From: Syncephalastrum monosporum B8922
Taxonomy: Eukaryota > Mucoromycota > Mucoromycetes > Mucorales > Syncephalastraceae
Direction: 5' to 3'
DNA: 64,000 nt
Assembly: GCA_000697355.1 (NCBI GenBank)
Contig: JNEN01001230.1
Location: 124,001 to 188,000, forward strand
Shown one piece after another: positions 10,490-22,063 of the stretch. Numbering within the stretch: position 1 is the stretch's first letter; each line of letters opens with the position of its first letter. The notes under the pieces are model-generated. The model ran no database searches. It had not been told where the DNA came from and saw only the letters and a program-made list of their open reading frames with translations. Position numbers and translations under genes: made by a program.

Positions 10490-12416
10490 TTAAGGGTCAA
10501 GATATTTCCTTCGTCGAAGATAACTAAAGTTGAAGGAAAGATGAGCCTTCTCAGTTACGATGCATCACAAACCACTCTCTTCCTTTACCTTTTCGGTCGT
10601 GGGCGACAGAGCACATGGGCCATATTTGAGAACGGGTTGTGGCGATTGTACGGATTGGGTCCGACTTTAGGATGCTTAGCATTCATGATGGACGCACGCA
10701 GCTAAAAGGCAAGACAGACTCAGTTTTTGTATTCTATCACGCCATGGGCATCCTTGCCTGTTCATGTGTTGTGACACCGCGAAGGACCAAGGAACAGTGG
10801 TACATGGTCAGCCCGCCGACCATCAAGAGAAGCAAGAAACAGACGATGGCTAGGACAAAGCTAACAGGTGCAGAACTGAAGACGTCCCCAAAGCTCGCCG
10901 ACTGGTCCATGGATTTCATATTCCAGAGCAGCTGCACAATAGAGAATACAATGACAAAGAGGCATAGAAGTGTGGCTGTGCTAATGAAGACGAAGAAAGG
11001 TCGATAGTTGCGCTTGCCGATACAGTTGTTGAGCCAAATGCAGTGATGATCTTCCGTTTCTATTCATGGGCGTGCAAGTCAGTACAGAATGTTTCTATTA
11101 AACGCAAAGATTTGGACTTACCAACACAATTATCGCATTGACGACAATGACTGGCGCGAGGTGGTCGATAGATGCGGCAAGTCTCGCAGTAGCGCAGCGT
11201 CCATGTGTCGTTTCGGATGAGAACATGTTTTGGCATAGGCGCGACTTGATAATGCCAAGTGGAACCAAATGCAGATGACTGGTCGTCGTATGTTTCCATG
11301 GCAGGGAAAAGGTCGAGATCACGTGGGATGATCTAGAAAAACAAATGAAAAGGTCAATGGATGATAAGTTGATCGTCACACATCGTTTTCCTGGTTTGCT
11401 GCTTACACCAGGATCCGTCCAAGAGGCTTTGATCATAGATATTAAGGAGAGTACGAATAAATATGCGAAAAGTATGGGTATGACGGGGTGGATGTTTTCC
11501 CAGATGAAGGGGCAGCTAAATGGCCAAAGTAAAACAGGGAAATGATTTCAATATAAGCTTACTTCATCCCCACTTGTGCTTACGTGAAAATGCCAAAGAG
11601 GACGGAAGGAGCAATGAGCAAAGTCAGGGCAAGGATAAAAGCCCAATACTCGCGGCTGGTCATAAAACGGCCGCCGCAGAAGAAGCGGTTTCGGCCTGGG
11701 AAGACCTGGTAGTAGCGCTGCTGTTTATGAGGGTGTTTGTTTGTTGAGCCTGCTACTGCATTGGACATGACGGCAGTGGTCGCTACGGGAGAATGGATGG
11801 CAGGTTCGTGGTCACGTGGCTGAGGATGTTGGGCGAGATGCACACTCGAGTCGTTGACACGGGGACAGGGCTGCATGGCGTTGGCTTTGCTTCCTCTGCG
11901 GCCCATGCCAATCAATGTGGCGCTATCGTCGCTTGTGATATTTGATAAGGTAGTCAAGCCAGACGAGTGGGGTATGATTTCTTCGTAGGACTGTACTGGC
12001 TGTTGCTGCTGTTGTTGCTGCTGTTGCGGTCCAGCTGTCTCAGGTGTTGCTTCTTGTTGCTGTTGCTGTGTTACTGGTGCAGCAGCAGAAACGGCGCAAG
12101 GCGTGGGTCGGAAACTCTGAGGAGTGGGTGTGCTTTGTGCGGCGTTGGTTGTGTCGAAGGTGGGTCGGGGGTTGGCGAGGAAGTCAAAGTTCTCGAGGGA
12201 TTCGGGTTGAGGGCGCTCGGCGAATCGAATGATGGATGAAGAGGCGTAGGTGAAAGGGGTTTGTCTGAGGGATGAGCGCGTGTCTACGACGTCTCCCAAG
12301 GCCGCAATACCGAGCGAGTTGAAGACCTGCGGTGTAGTGTGCTGTTCCTGCTGCTCCATATGCTGCTGCTCCAGCGGTGAGGCCTGAGCGTCATGCTCAT
12401 CAGTGCCTGAAGTCAT
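10490..12416 (-). CDS. DHHC palmitoyltransferase, Erf2 type
   Basis: Attaches palmitate to cysteines of membrane-bound proteins (Ras in the Erf2 family), at ER/Golgi membranes. Exons in coding order: 12416-11584, 11515-11407, 11332-11122, 11059-10758, 10701-10589, 10523-10490, 533 aa. The N-terminal 250 residues are disordered with two poly-Q runs (about 117-139). Two membrane helices follow (WAFILALTLLIAPSVLF and VIPILFAYLFVLSL), then the Cys-rich domain with CETCRIYRPPRASHC (363-377) and active DHHC at 388-391, then two more helices. TTHEQLRAS and RHNPFSN are the TTxE/NPF-like signatures of Erf2. Intron 4 (10757-10702) uses a GC donor. The last exon (SYLRRRKYLDP end) is inferred; reading through would stop at once after RPKR. 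Confidence 0.9.
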
Positions 12417-12962
12417 GCGCTTGTGAAAGGTGCGTATGTGTGAGTGTGTCTCTCAGGAAACCAGGGAAAACGTGCAATTTGCTGGATTTGGGTCTAAGAT
12501 CCACCTTCAATTTCGCTTTATTATTCAGCCGATATGCACATTTCCACCTTCTACCTCGAATTCTTAACCATCTCTAGTACCTATCTCGTCCACAGTATAA
12601 AGCATCTCCTCATCTGAAAGGCCTCAGGCAGATATAACAGAGAATTACGACTTTATCGAAATACACAGGCATGATAAAGGAAGTCATGCACTTATAAAGT
12701 AGTCCCACGTGCTGAAGAAAGACAGTACTGCTAGAGTCAGAGCTACGACCTAGTCGAGCCTATGTGGAATAAGCTGCATCATATTCGATTCCTAGCCATG
12801 TTATTCATTATTCACTATTCATTATAAGGGAGTGTGGGGTCGGCTATAGCCTACACAAACATTATTGTGACAACAGATTGGGCGGATTTTAAGAGGAATT
12901 CATAAAAGGGGCAAAGCCACCGGTGTCTTTATTGCATATTCCTTTCTTTTTCGTATAGTACG
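12417..12962. other. Divergent intergenic region
   Basis: Shared upstream region of the Erf2-like gene (-) and the Utp16-like gene (+). It is moderately AT-rich with a short direct repeat of TTATTCATTATTCACTATTC type at about 12800-12825. No coding or RNA signal is evident. Confidence 0.5.
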
Positions 12963-13840
12963 ATGCCAAAAAAGATCTTTGCCGAGGACGAAGATCCGCT
13001 CGCCGACCTTGACCTTGAAGAGGAGAAGACCATTCAGACCGTCGAAGATCCATACGCTAGCGACAGCGATTCCGATGCAGCCCCGGAAGCTGTCTCCACT
13101 TCCACAGCAAAGTCTTCTGCCCTCGAAGCTCAACAGGCCCGCAAAGAAGCTGCTCGCAGGTATACCCACACTACCATGGATAACTTACTCTCTTCGACTT
13201 TTGTCATTCAGCCACTCATGTCATTCCTCTATTTAGAATTGAGCTTGAAAAGAAGGAGAAACGACGGGCACGGCATGCGCTCTTGAAGAAGCAGAAAGAA
13301 GAGAGCGAAAAGCGTAAATCCAAGGCAAAGCCTCTAGAAGAAGAGGAAGACGAAGAAGAGGAAGACGAAGAAGAGGAAGACGAAGAGGAAGAGGAAATGG
13401 AGGGAGAGGAAGAAGCAAGTCAAGGAAAAGACAACTCAGAGAACGGTGAAGAGGACGACGAAGAGGAAGCCAGAGAGACTAAAGATAGGCGACTTTTGCC
13501 TGCTGAGCTCCTCGCGCAAGCACAGCAAGAGGAGAAATCACGCAAGCGGAATCATCTGACAGCAGAGGACTTTGAGCGTATGGCTGCCGAAGAAGCTGCT
13601 GCTGAAGAGGCCGCGGCCGCTCGCAAGAAGCGACGCGCCTTGAAGTCGAATGGGCGCAAGGTGGGTGAATACACTGTCCGCGTCTTGAACAACCGACCAC
13701 GCGCTGCTCCTACCGACCCTGCCATCCTCAGTTTCCGGGAGAATCACTTCAAAAACCAGCCCACTCCACGCAAGAACGCCACCATTGTCGCCAGTCAAAG
13801 CCGTAAAGGCGCTGCATTCAATTTCAGACGCTCGCATTAA
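12963..13840 (+). CDS. Acidic nucleolar protein, Utp16/Bud21-like
   Basis: Possible component of the U3 snoRNP/SSU processome. Exons 12963-13159 and 13237-13840, 266 aa. Acidic N-terminus, a basic coiled-coil stretch (IELEKKEKRRARHALLKK), then a Glu/Asp tract built from a 15-bp tandem repeat at about 13340-13395. A second coiled coil rich in Ala/Glu and a basic C-terminal block (KKRRALKSNGRKVGEYTVRV, then RENHFKNQ) follow. This charge layout and the short basic C-terminal block fit Pfam UTP16, but sequence identity cannot be judged here. Ends 143 bp from the convergent PAAF1 stop. Confidence 0.45.
13336..13395 (+). repeat. 15-bp tandem repeat coding acidic tract
   Basis: Copies of GAAGAAGAGGAAGAC (about three, then decaying) inside the Utp16-like exon. 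They encode alternating Glu and Asp and may vary in copy number between strains. Confidence 0.75.
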
Positions 13841-13983
13841 TTCCCCCCTTCCCCCGCCTCCTTGCCGACCTCGCTCTCCTGCCCTCGTCCAATCCTGCCT
13901 CGCACACGACACCCTCGTCCACATACACCCTTACACCACTTTCATCGTATTTGTCATTAGCATCATATCCTTCATGTCTCGCT

Positions 13984-15909
13984 TTAGTAAACTTTGATCA
14001 TGCCATTGCGTGCACCGCATACGATCCGTTCGTAGCCGGTGGTATTCCCGCCGTTGGGCATGGTCTTCATTGCGCGCACCGGTTCGAGGTCGTTGCCTAC
14101 ATACTCTGCTTCCAGGTAAAATGGGCCTCCTTCCAGTGCAGAGCCTATTGCGCTCGTCTGATGTATGCTGCCATCCGCTAGGAGAAGATATGAAACACGT
14201 GAGATGGACACAGACGACAGGCATGCTTGCACTTACACGCTGCAACCACAGCCGCCAGCTCTCCATTCTCATTCAGCTTTGTGAGCAGGCTAGTGATGGC
14301 GTGGTCCGACCGTGACCATTGTAGCCGCGGTATGCTGCAAGGCGAAACCCTCTTAGAAGAGATTATCGCTCAATTATGAGACCCTTACCTCATATCCTTC
14401 AGATTATATATCGAGACGATGCCGTTCGCATCACCGACTAAGATATTGGTAGTCTCGCTGTCATAAGCAACGGCAGTGACGGCCTCTTTGCTTGCCTCGA
14501 TTTTGAATATCTTAAAGCGTATGGTCACTTAGCATGTTCCGCCTTCAACCTTTTTTTATACCTCTTCTTTTGTGCCAAGATGGATGCCTCGTACGGTACC
14601 ATCCGCCAAAGCAGCAATGATAAGTTTGTCTGACGTCTCGACTTCCCGTTCATCCATAGTTTCCACGGGCTCAATGTTTAACACCGTCGGAATAGTGGTC
14701 AAGATGATCTTGTGAACGGCGCAACTATAGCGACCCATAGTAGCAATGGTGGCGCCGGTGCCTGACACAAACAGTATTTTAAAACATACAACACAGTAAA
14801 AGTGTATATCTATCGCTTACCACAGTGCCATAACCGAATCGTCCCATCACGCGAAGAAGCTAAGCTCCAAAGAGTAAGCTTCGATGTCAGGCAGGTGGAC
14901 TGACTTACACAAAACGTTACGCCCGCGCGCAACCATGGCTGTATCCGTGATAGCTATGAGAACAAAGAAAAACAAAAGAAGAATGAAGTTATGCGCGGGT
15001 GAGAGAGCATTAGGTCCGTACCGGAAGTATGACCGGTCAAAGTAACAGGATTACTGCCATCCAAAACGGACCATATTTTCAGACGAAAATCCAGGGCACC
15101 ACTCAAAGCAACTGCATGATTCAATCAGTCAGTGATTCCGATAATATATTCCCATTTCGTTATGCTCACCTTGATTGCTAGGGAAGAAACGTACAGTAGA
15201 CACATCGGCAATGTGACCTTTCAAAACTCTCTGAAAATAGGACAGCCCATATCAGTATCGGAACGCAAAAGAGCTACCCAATTCGAGTTTGACCTGCATC
15301 TTGCCATCTTTCATATTTCCAATGACGATAAGATTGTCCTGGGCGGTGGCATAGAGTTCTCCATCAGAAGTGACATCAAGAGCTTGGATCTGATAGAGAG
15401 GAATGAGATAAAAATGGGGTCGTATAGAAAAACTTACGTCTTTATTGGCAAAAGGCTTGCATTCGAATCGGGGGCCATAAATCATGACGCTTTTGATTTC
15501 GGGGTTGGCGCAGTGTGCCTTGAAACATCGCTAATAATAGACAGCAGAGGGTTAAGAACGCAGCATGAATCACATGATACACTGATCACGTCTGACGTGT
15601 CCGCAAGGCCGTACCGAGTTGATTTGTTCAACAGTAACACCGTCGGTTCCTTCGAGGATGGCCGAGCGTGGTTGGCTGCCAGGTTTGACTAGAACACTCG
15701 CATGGTTGGAGGTCGAACCTGCCGAATAAGACCAGATCGTTCGTTTAGATTCCGAGTCATATCCCACGATGGCCTGCGCATGGCAGCAAAAAAAAACCTT
15801 TTTTGTAGCAAGAGAGCCAGAACGCTTCTTCGGGAACTGTCTTTCCAACGACGTCTGAAATGACCTGAGCAAAGTCTGGTTGGACTGCAATGTGTGGTAA
15901 CGCGTGCAT
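13984..15909 (-). CDS. PAAF1: Proteasomal ATPase-associated factor 1 (PAAF1), WD40; frame break in exon 1
   Basis: WD40 protein that in animals binds 19S proteasomal ATPases and controls 26S assembly. Exons in coding order: 15909-15615, 15530-15438, 15389-15294, 15230-15170, 15111-15022, 14953-14909, 14859-14821, 14761-14562, 14510-14389, 14334-14237, 14177-13984. Key matches to the family: FWLSCYKKG near the N-terminus, RVLKGHIADV, TVRFFPSNQVALSG, LDFRLKIWSV, ARGRNVLSSSRDGTIRLWHCG and EREVETSDKL. The model gives 443 aa only if one base of an A9 run (T9 in the gene) at 15788-15796 is dropped; an intron there would be only 24 nt. This is either a sequencing or assembly error or a true frameshift. 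It shares a 176-bp promoter with Rab7. Confidence 0.88.
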
Positions 15910-16085
15910 GGGTCTTGAATCGAGTAGAGAGAGAAGGCTCAAATAACGGCAAGTCAGCAATTCTTGGTTCGGGATATAGAATACCAAAACTCCCCCGCCC
16001 GCCTTTCCTTCCCGCACCCTTTCTCTCTTTTTTTTTTTTTACCCTTCTTCCATATTCCTCTCGTCTTATACTCCAAATATATATA
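15910..16085. promoter_or_regulatory. Bidirectional promoter PAAF1 / Rab7
   Basis: Only 176 bp separate the two divergent start codons, so the genes must share upstream elements. A long pyrimidine tract on the + strand (about 16000-16040, with a T12 run) lies before the Rab7 ATG. Confidence 0.65.
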
Positions 16086-17190
16086 ATGGCTACTCGCAAG
16101 AAAGTTTTGTTGAAGGTAATGTCTTTATCGGCTCGTCAAGCATCCTCATCCCCCTCCTTAATTGGCGTTTTAGGTGATCATTCTCGGCGACAGCGGGTAT
16201 GAATAGCTCGATGGCCATTTCAACGCGCATCCTCACACGTCCTCTCCTCTTTTTAACCATTAGCGTCGGCAAAACTTCGTTGATGAACCAGTATGTGAAC
16301 AAAAAGTTCAGCAGCCAGTACAAAGCCACTATCGGTGCCGACTTCTTGACCAAGGAAGTCATGGTCGACGATAAGCTCGTCACTATGCAGGTAATATCGC
16401 GGGCTCATTCGTCTGCTACTGCTTTGTGTTATCATTGCTCCAATTTCCATTGGCTCATACCTGAGTAATCAAGATCTGGGACACAGCCGGCCAGGAGCGT
16501 TTCCAATCACTCGGTGTCGCCTTTTATCGCGGTGCTGACTGCTGTGTACTTGTCTACGATGTGAACAACAACAAGAGCTACGAATCTCTTGGTAAAAGAA
16601 AAGAAAAGAAAAGAAACCAAAACATAAAAGGAGACATAGGATAGTTACTCATTGCCGCAATAGGACAATGGCACGACGAGTTCTTGGTCCAGGCTTCTCC
16701 TCGCGATCCCGACAGCTTCCCCTTCGTTGTCCTCGGTAACAAAGTCGATGTCGATGAATCTAAGCGCATGGTAAGGATAGAAAAAGACAAAAAATGGTGC
16801 ATTTAATTGGGCTTTGGCACTTTTCTTTATTCATTATTGCTAATTGCATCGAATTCAGGTCTCGCAAAAGCGTGCCATGGCCTTCTGCCAGGCCAAAGGC
16901 AATATCCCGTAAGTGATTCCGTGTTCTGTCAGAGTATTTTACTAACCGTTTGGGAACAGTTATTTTGAGACATCTGCTAAGGAAGCCATCAATGTCGAGC
17001 AAGCCTTCCAAACCATTGCAAAGAATGCGCTCCAGCAGGAAACCGATGTTGAGCTGTACAGGCAAGTGACTCATGGGAGATGCGTTTTTATATAATTTAC
17101 TATTATTGACACGTCACAAGCAGTGAATTCAACGATCCTATCCATATCGACAGCGATAATACAAAAGAGTTCGGCGGCTGTGCGTGCTAA
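16086..17190 (+). CDS. YPT7: Rab7 small GTPase (Ypt7)
   Basis: Late endosome/vacuole fusion GTPase. Exons: 16086-16115, 16174-16196, 16264-16390, 16474-16591, 16664-16770, 16859-16908, 16960-17061, 17124-17190, 207 aa, the normal length. P-loop GDSGVGKT (15-22), switch [22 protein letters not shown] in switch II, GNKVD and ETSAKEA for guanine binding, and a C-terminal CAC double-geranylgeranylation motif. [13 protein letters not shown] and the [20 protein letters not shown] effector segment are Rab7-specific. The last intron (17062-17123) has a GC donor, GCAAGT. Very sure. Confidence 0.97.
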
Positions 17191-17375
17191 ACGGGCAATA
17201 GTACCGATGCATAAATAAACTTCCTTTCTTTTTAATCTAATCATGGTTCATCTCGTGGATCGATACTCGAGGCTCGCTTGTGCTTTCGGTCTTGAAAAAT
17301 GTACTAATAATGTGTCATGTTTAGATCACAAAGGCGATCCTGTCATTATCTCTTTTCTTTTGGTTTGCAGCCAAC

Positions 17376-19442
17376 TTACGCTTCATTCAATTTTGCCGTG
17401 ATATCGGCCAAATCGAGACCAAGATACTCAGAGATAAAGTCACCGATATCCGTGTTCTCGTGGCTGCCAGCAAGGCGATCCGAACCTTGACCGTAAGCAT
17501 ACAGATTGACATCCACGGCGGTATGACCATGAGTAGTCCACTTTGTGGTGAATGCATTGTGATAAGTTCAGTGTATCGGTAACAACTTTCGCCCTTTCCT
17601 TACCCCAATCAGAGCACGACGGCTGACCATATCCGACAGATCATACTCGAGCTGCTCTGTACCGTTGGTCAGATCCACGTTCAAAAGGCGCTGGATCTCC
17701 TCTTTGCTGGGGTCATGGATGCCCAGGCCCTCCTCGATGATGACTTTCTTCATAAATCCAGCCATCGCCTTCTCATCCTGGCCTTCATGCGCATTCTTCC
17801 AGACGCCAGCCAGTGCCTCGCTGGAGTTTCGGACGCGGCTGATCACTTCGGGGTTCCTACATATAAGGGTCAGACCTGGCAGCAGCTACAACTTCAAAAA
17901 GCATGTGGACGGACCATTTATATTCGGGATAATCTTTGCCCACCTGGCGGCCCACCGTCAGACCGCCCGTCTCATGGTCACTTGTGGAAATGACGATCGT
18001 GTTGGGATGCTTGTCGACGAAGTCGAATACGGCCTTCGCGGTGCGGTGATATTCGTGAATGTCGTGAACATGAGCGGCGGGGTCATTTCTATAGCGGAGA
18101 CGTTATAGTTAGTTATCTTGTGTCACATCACATCTTGTTGTCGCTCAGATCCAGTGACTTACGTATGGGCTGCCATGTCGATACGGCTTCCTTCAATCAT
18201 CAAGAAGAAACCATGGTCTTGGCCACTGGTGGCGGATTCCAAAATAGCTAACGCTTTCTCGGTCATTTCATGCAGCGAGGGCTGTTCAGAGGGATTACGA
18301 TCGATCTCGTACGACATGTGCTGGACATTAGAGAATTTGAATCAGATTGGCAAACAAACAAAAAAGAAAAAAAAAAGGCCCATTTCGAGGAACTTACACT
18401 AGGAGCGAAGATACCCATAAGCGGAAGCTTATCAGAAGGTTTAATAGCATCGAACTCTTTACGGGAAACCTTGACGTCCCAGCCAAAATGTTCGCGTGCT
18501 TCATTGAACAGGTCGCGACTGTCAGCACGGCAGCTACCCTCGGTCTCGTTGCTCAGGAACTCGCAAGCGCCACCGCCAAACATAAGGTCCACCGTGCGTC
18601 CGAGGGGATTGTATCCGATCTGTTGCTCGGCAATCTCGGGCTCCCTGTCCCGCCAGTCAATATGGGCCGAGAAGGAGGCTGGTGTCGCATGCGTTATACG
18701 CGATGTAACGACCAGACCGGTGGTCATGCCCTGATGGATCTTGGCGGACTCGAGAACGGTACCACACGGGGTCTTGTCGGGATGCACTTTTGACTCGGTC
18801 AGTATCCGTTGCTCTATCTTGGACCCCCTTGTGATCCCTGAACGTTTCAGAAGAGTGTCCTACCTCCAATGGCGCCATTATACGATTTGAGGGCACAGGC
18901 AAACGCGGTGGCACCTGCCGCACTGTCGGTCACCAAGCTTGATGAACTCGAAGTGCGACTATGACCAACGTGCACGTGATCCAGGGGCAAGAGACTGTCC
19001 TTGGGCGCAAGGTTTTCGCGCCACATATGGTACTGGCGAGCGTACGTCTCGGAAGCAGGGCCGAACCCGTCGCTAACCATCATGATAACATTGCGCTTCG
19101 GCACTTTTTTTTTTTTTTTTGGTAAAATTACCAAGGCAACGCATGCAAACGCAATTGGTTCAGCAAGAAGTATATCAGGCGTACGCAAAATTGTGCTTAC
19201 CAGTAGGCTGTTGGGTAAAGAGGACAATGACACCTGCAACGATACCGCTACCTACTGCAACCAAAATAGCTGCGGTAATGATGCGACGGAACTTGGTTTT
19301 CTAATGGCAGGCCGGGTTAGTGAACTCAAGCGTCTGAGCATGACAAAGATAAGAAATGTACCGCCGACGGAGGAGAAGCAAAGAGAGGTTGAGACTCTGC
19401 TTGCTGCTCGTCTCTAGGGATGGATTGGTAATTGTCTGGCAT
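17376..19442 (-). CDS. Alkaline phosphatase, vacuolar type II membrane (Pho8-like)
   Basis: Hydrolyses phosphomonoesters; the Pho8 group is carried to the vacuole. Exons in coding order: 19442-19362, 19300-19201, 19103-18864, 18786-18398, 18320-18163, 18088-17915, 17856-17604, 17540-17376, 519 aa. A short cytosolic tail (27 aa) is followed by basic KTKFRR and one membrane helix at about 35-54 (signal anchor). Asp72 in VSDGFG and nucleophile Ser121 in TDSAAGATA are present, as are the metal ligands in MIEGSRID, ISTSDHETGG and THGHTAVDV. There is no C-terminal anchor. The last residues are ITAKLNEA. The neighbouring Rab7 also works at the vacuole, but the two genes are convergent, so this says little. 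Confidence 0.94.
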
Positions 19443-20029
19443 GATTGGAAAAGGAGAAGAAGAGGCGATTGGAATTGGGTTGCGCTATGAGGGCGTTTAC
19501 GAGGCGTTAATGGCCGCGAGGGTCCTCGCTTGGTGCAGTGCAAAAAAGTCCGCGTGTCATCTGCATCTCCACAACAAACTCGCTTCTTTTACGCCTTTAA
19601 CGTGCATTTTCTTGCACATATCCGACTTGCATGCATCGAGCGCCTTTGCTCGTCTCCAAAGGACATTCTTATACTCTTTTACAGTATATCATGACTGTAT
19701 AACGCACACACACATTCTTTTCCTTCTTGCTTTATGCAAACCGGCACTCCAATACACTGCAGAGATATGACATCATACCACTCCGTTCGACTCAAATCAG
19801 CACAGTAACATGATCTGTTAGATTGGATTGTTTATCACCCAGGTTACCCTTCTTTGAGGAACAGCATGACGATTATATTATCCGAAACTCATCGATCTTT
19901 CTTTTCCCTTGTATAGTTATCAGTCTCGCTCATCCGAGTACGTACAATCATCATGGAATGTAAGACGGCCAAATTTATGCATATGCTATGAATCTATTAG
20001 TCTATGGTGTATATACTGTACAGTCATCG
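19443..20029. other. Intergenic, between two minus-strand genes
   Basis: Upstream region of the alkaline phosphatase and 3' flank of the Utp30-like gene. Nothing further recognised. Confidence 0.5.
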
Positions 20030-20988
20030 TTATTCTTCCTCTTCATCGTCGCTGCTTTCTTCGCTATCCACCTCCTCAACATCTTCGTTTTCTTTCGGGT
20101 CCTTAGCCTCGAATATAGGCAAAGGTGTCTTGCCAGATACCTGGATATGAAGCGATTTGACGTTTTCAGGACCTTTATACAAGTTTCTCAAAACGGCAGG
20201 CAGAGCAGCTCGCAAATTTTCCATCACTTGGGTATCGTTCAGTGCCGTCGTACCAATCTTGACATTGCTACACTTTAAGTGAGTTACTGTAGACACAGAA
20301 AAAAAAAGCTGACTTACTACGCAGAACCTCGATTGAAATTCATGTAAGTAGATCGGACCGCGTCGAGCACTTCCTTTTGCAGGTCTTTGCTAGTCAATGA
20401 GATGGGAATGGGCTCACTAGAGAGAGACGGAGAGTCAGGAAACGGCGATATGAGCCCAATAACGATGTATCTACCAGCGTTTCTTGTAGACTTCGCCTCC
20501 CAACACTGGTCTGAGCTGCTGAAGGATAGATTCATCCACAAAGAGCGCGCCATACGTGGTACGCAGCTCCTTTTTCTCGGCAGGCGTCATCTTCCGTAGC
20601 TTGTCGAGTGAAAGCACTTTGTGGATGCCCTTGACCTTCCTCTCCACGAGCAAATCATGGTACTTCTTTTGCGGGTTCTTTGTGAAGAGACAACGCTGTG
20701 TTCCTGGCTCGTGGAGTGAATGTCGCAAAGGGCTATGAAGCTGTCAGCTTACAATTCGCGTCGTTGTACCGTTGACGGCTTACATTCGTTTCGGACGGAC
20801 GCCGTCTCGCACTGGCACGGTTACTTTTGTGGTGATCATGAGCCAAATATTGTTAATGTCGCCCTCTTCATGCTTGAATAGTGTGCGGAGCGCTCTTTGT
20901 AGCTGTCCATGCCAGAGTGTCAATTTATTGACGTAGGATCACGAACAAGGACACTTACCCTGCGATCTTCAAGGTCAACGAGTGGCAT
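20030..20988 (-). CDS. Ribosomal L1-domain protein, Utp30/RSL1D1-like
   Basis: Nucleolar ribosome-assembly factor with a ribosomal L1 fold. Exons in coding order: 20988-20959, 20902-20784, 20732-20475, 20416-20318, 20267-20030, 247 aa. RALRTLFKH and NIWLMITTKV open the L1 domain. CLFTKNPQKKYHDLL, KVLSLDKLRK, FVDESILQQLRP and YNVKIGT line up in order with human RSL1D1. SLHIQVSGKTPLPIFEA is the end of the L1 domain. A Glu/Asp-rich tail closes the protein. It could also be a Cic1 relative, but the short length favours Utp30. Confidence 0.82.
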
Positions 20989-21675
20989 GGCGCTGTGTGC
21001 TTAAAAGAAAGGTGCAGCCACTTGAAATTGAACTGTCAAATTATATTTATTTTTTTTCTTTGCAGCTTGTCGTATCTGCATCATCACAGTCCAGCCGATA
21101 GCTATCTTACTCGTTTAACTGATACCCCATCTAAATGAAGTGCCTTGAGCGGCTTGCACAATACTTTGTTTTTATAGACTCTCTTAGACGGCCTGCACAG
21201 CCTAATTCACATATGTTTTTGACCGTTCATACCAATACATGGTTTATGTTGATATATAGCGACCAGCTATATCGTCGTCAGACGTGTCAAATAGGTCCGA
21301 GACTGGCGAAAGTGCCTCAAATAAGTATATGCTGTAACAACCCTAAGTTTCATCAACGTCAGGAAGTCCCACAGTATTCAGTGGATATGACTGGACAGTG
21401 ATATGGATCCATGCGTAGAAAAAGCATACTATCTGTATGCTTCAAGGGTACAGTGCTTTTCCTAATGTAGTATAGAAACTGGGAATGTCTACCAATACAT
21501 ACGTACGTCATATATATACTTCACAAGCAATCCTAGGTCTGTCCCATCATGCGTGCTTTTCAAGTGGGTGTCCTTACAGATAAGAGGGATGTGATTGGTT
21601 GCTGGGTTTGATTCCAGGCAAGTAAGGAAGGACGAGGGCGGTGTGAATGAACCCTCCCTTTCAAAGACATCAACT
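20989..21675. other. Divergent intergenic region
   Basis: Upstream regions of the Utp30-like gene (-) and the eS30 gene (+), both ribosome-related. The promoters are separated by about 690 bp of AT-rich DNA, so sharing is possible but not shown. Confidence 0.5.
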
Positions 21676-22063
21676 ATGGTACGTTGTAGGGATGATGGGT
21701 GGTGGAAAGCGAACGAGCGAAAAGACGGATGCGAGGACGGTTCACGTCGATGGATGGATGATTAAACGGATGGATGGATGCGTATGAATAGGGTAAAGTC
21801 CACGGTTCTTTGGCCCGTGCCGGTAAAGTCAAGTCGCAGACTCCCAAGGTCGCCAAGCAGGAGAAGAAGAAGGCCAAGACTGGCCGTGCCAAGAAGAGAC
21901 AGGTGTACAAGTATGTGTTTTACTATCATTCTATCTATCTATTCATCATTATCGTAACCAATTTGCTCATTCTTTAACCCCAATCAGCCGTCGCTTCGTC
22001 AACGTCACCACCTCCTTCGGCGGCAAGCGCAGAATGAACCCTGCCCCCACCCAGGGCCCGTAA
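21676..22063 (+). CDS. RPS30: 40S ribosomal protein eS30
   Basis: Small basic component of the 40S subunit. Exons 21676-21678 (ATG only), 21792-21910 and 21988-22063, giving 65 aa: [20 protein letters not shown], then [20 protein letters not shown], then the [20 protein letters not shown] end. Length and sequence match fungal eS30. There is no ubiquitin-like fusion at the N-terminus, unlike animal FAU. The first coding exon is the start codon alone, followed by a GTACGT donor; the exon 2 acceptor at 21791 gives the conserved [12 protein letters not shown] start. Codon use is strongly biased (AAG, GCC, CGT), as expected for a highly expressed gene. Confidence 0.95.
21740..21782 (+). repeat. 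GGAT short tandem repeat in eS30 intron 1
   Basis: Two blocks of GATGGATGGATG separated by ATTAAACG, within the first intron of the eS30 gene. Simple-sequence repeat. Confidence 0.6.

Noticed and set aside
15774..15797. A 24-nt GT-AG intron in PAAF1
   Set aside because: Far below the shortest intron seen elsewhere here (about 45 nt), and the exon phases do not match.
21596..21632. GGTTTGATTCC resembling a Pol III B box
   Set aside because: Only four base pairs of stem and no A box or cloverleaf upstream.
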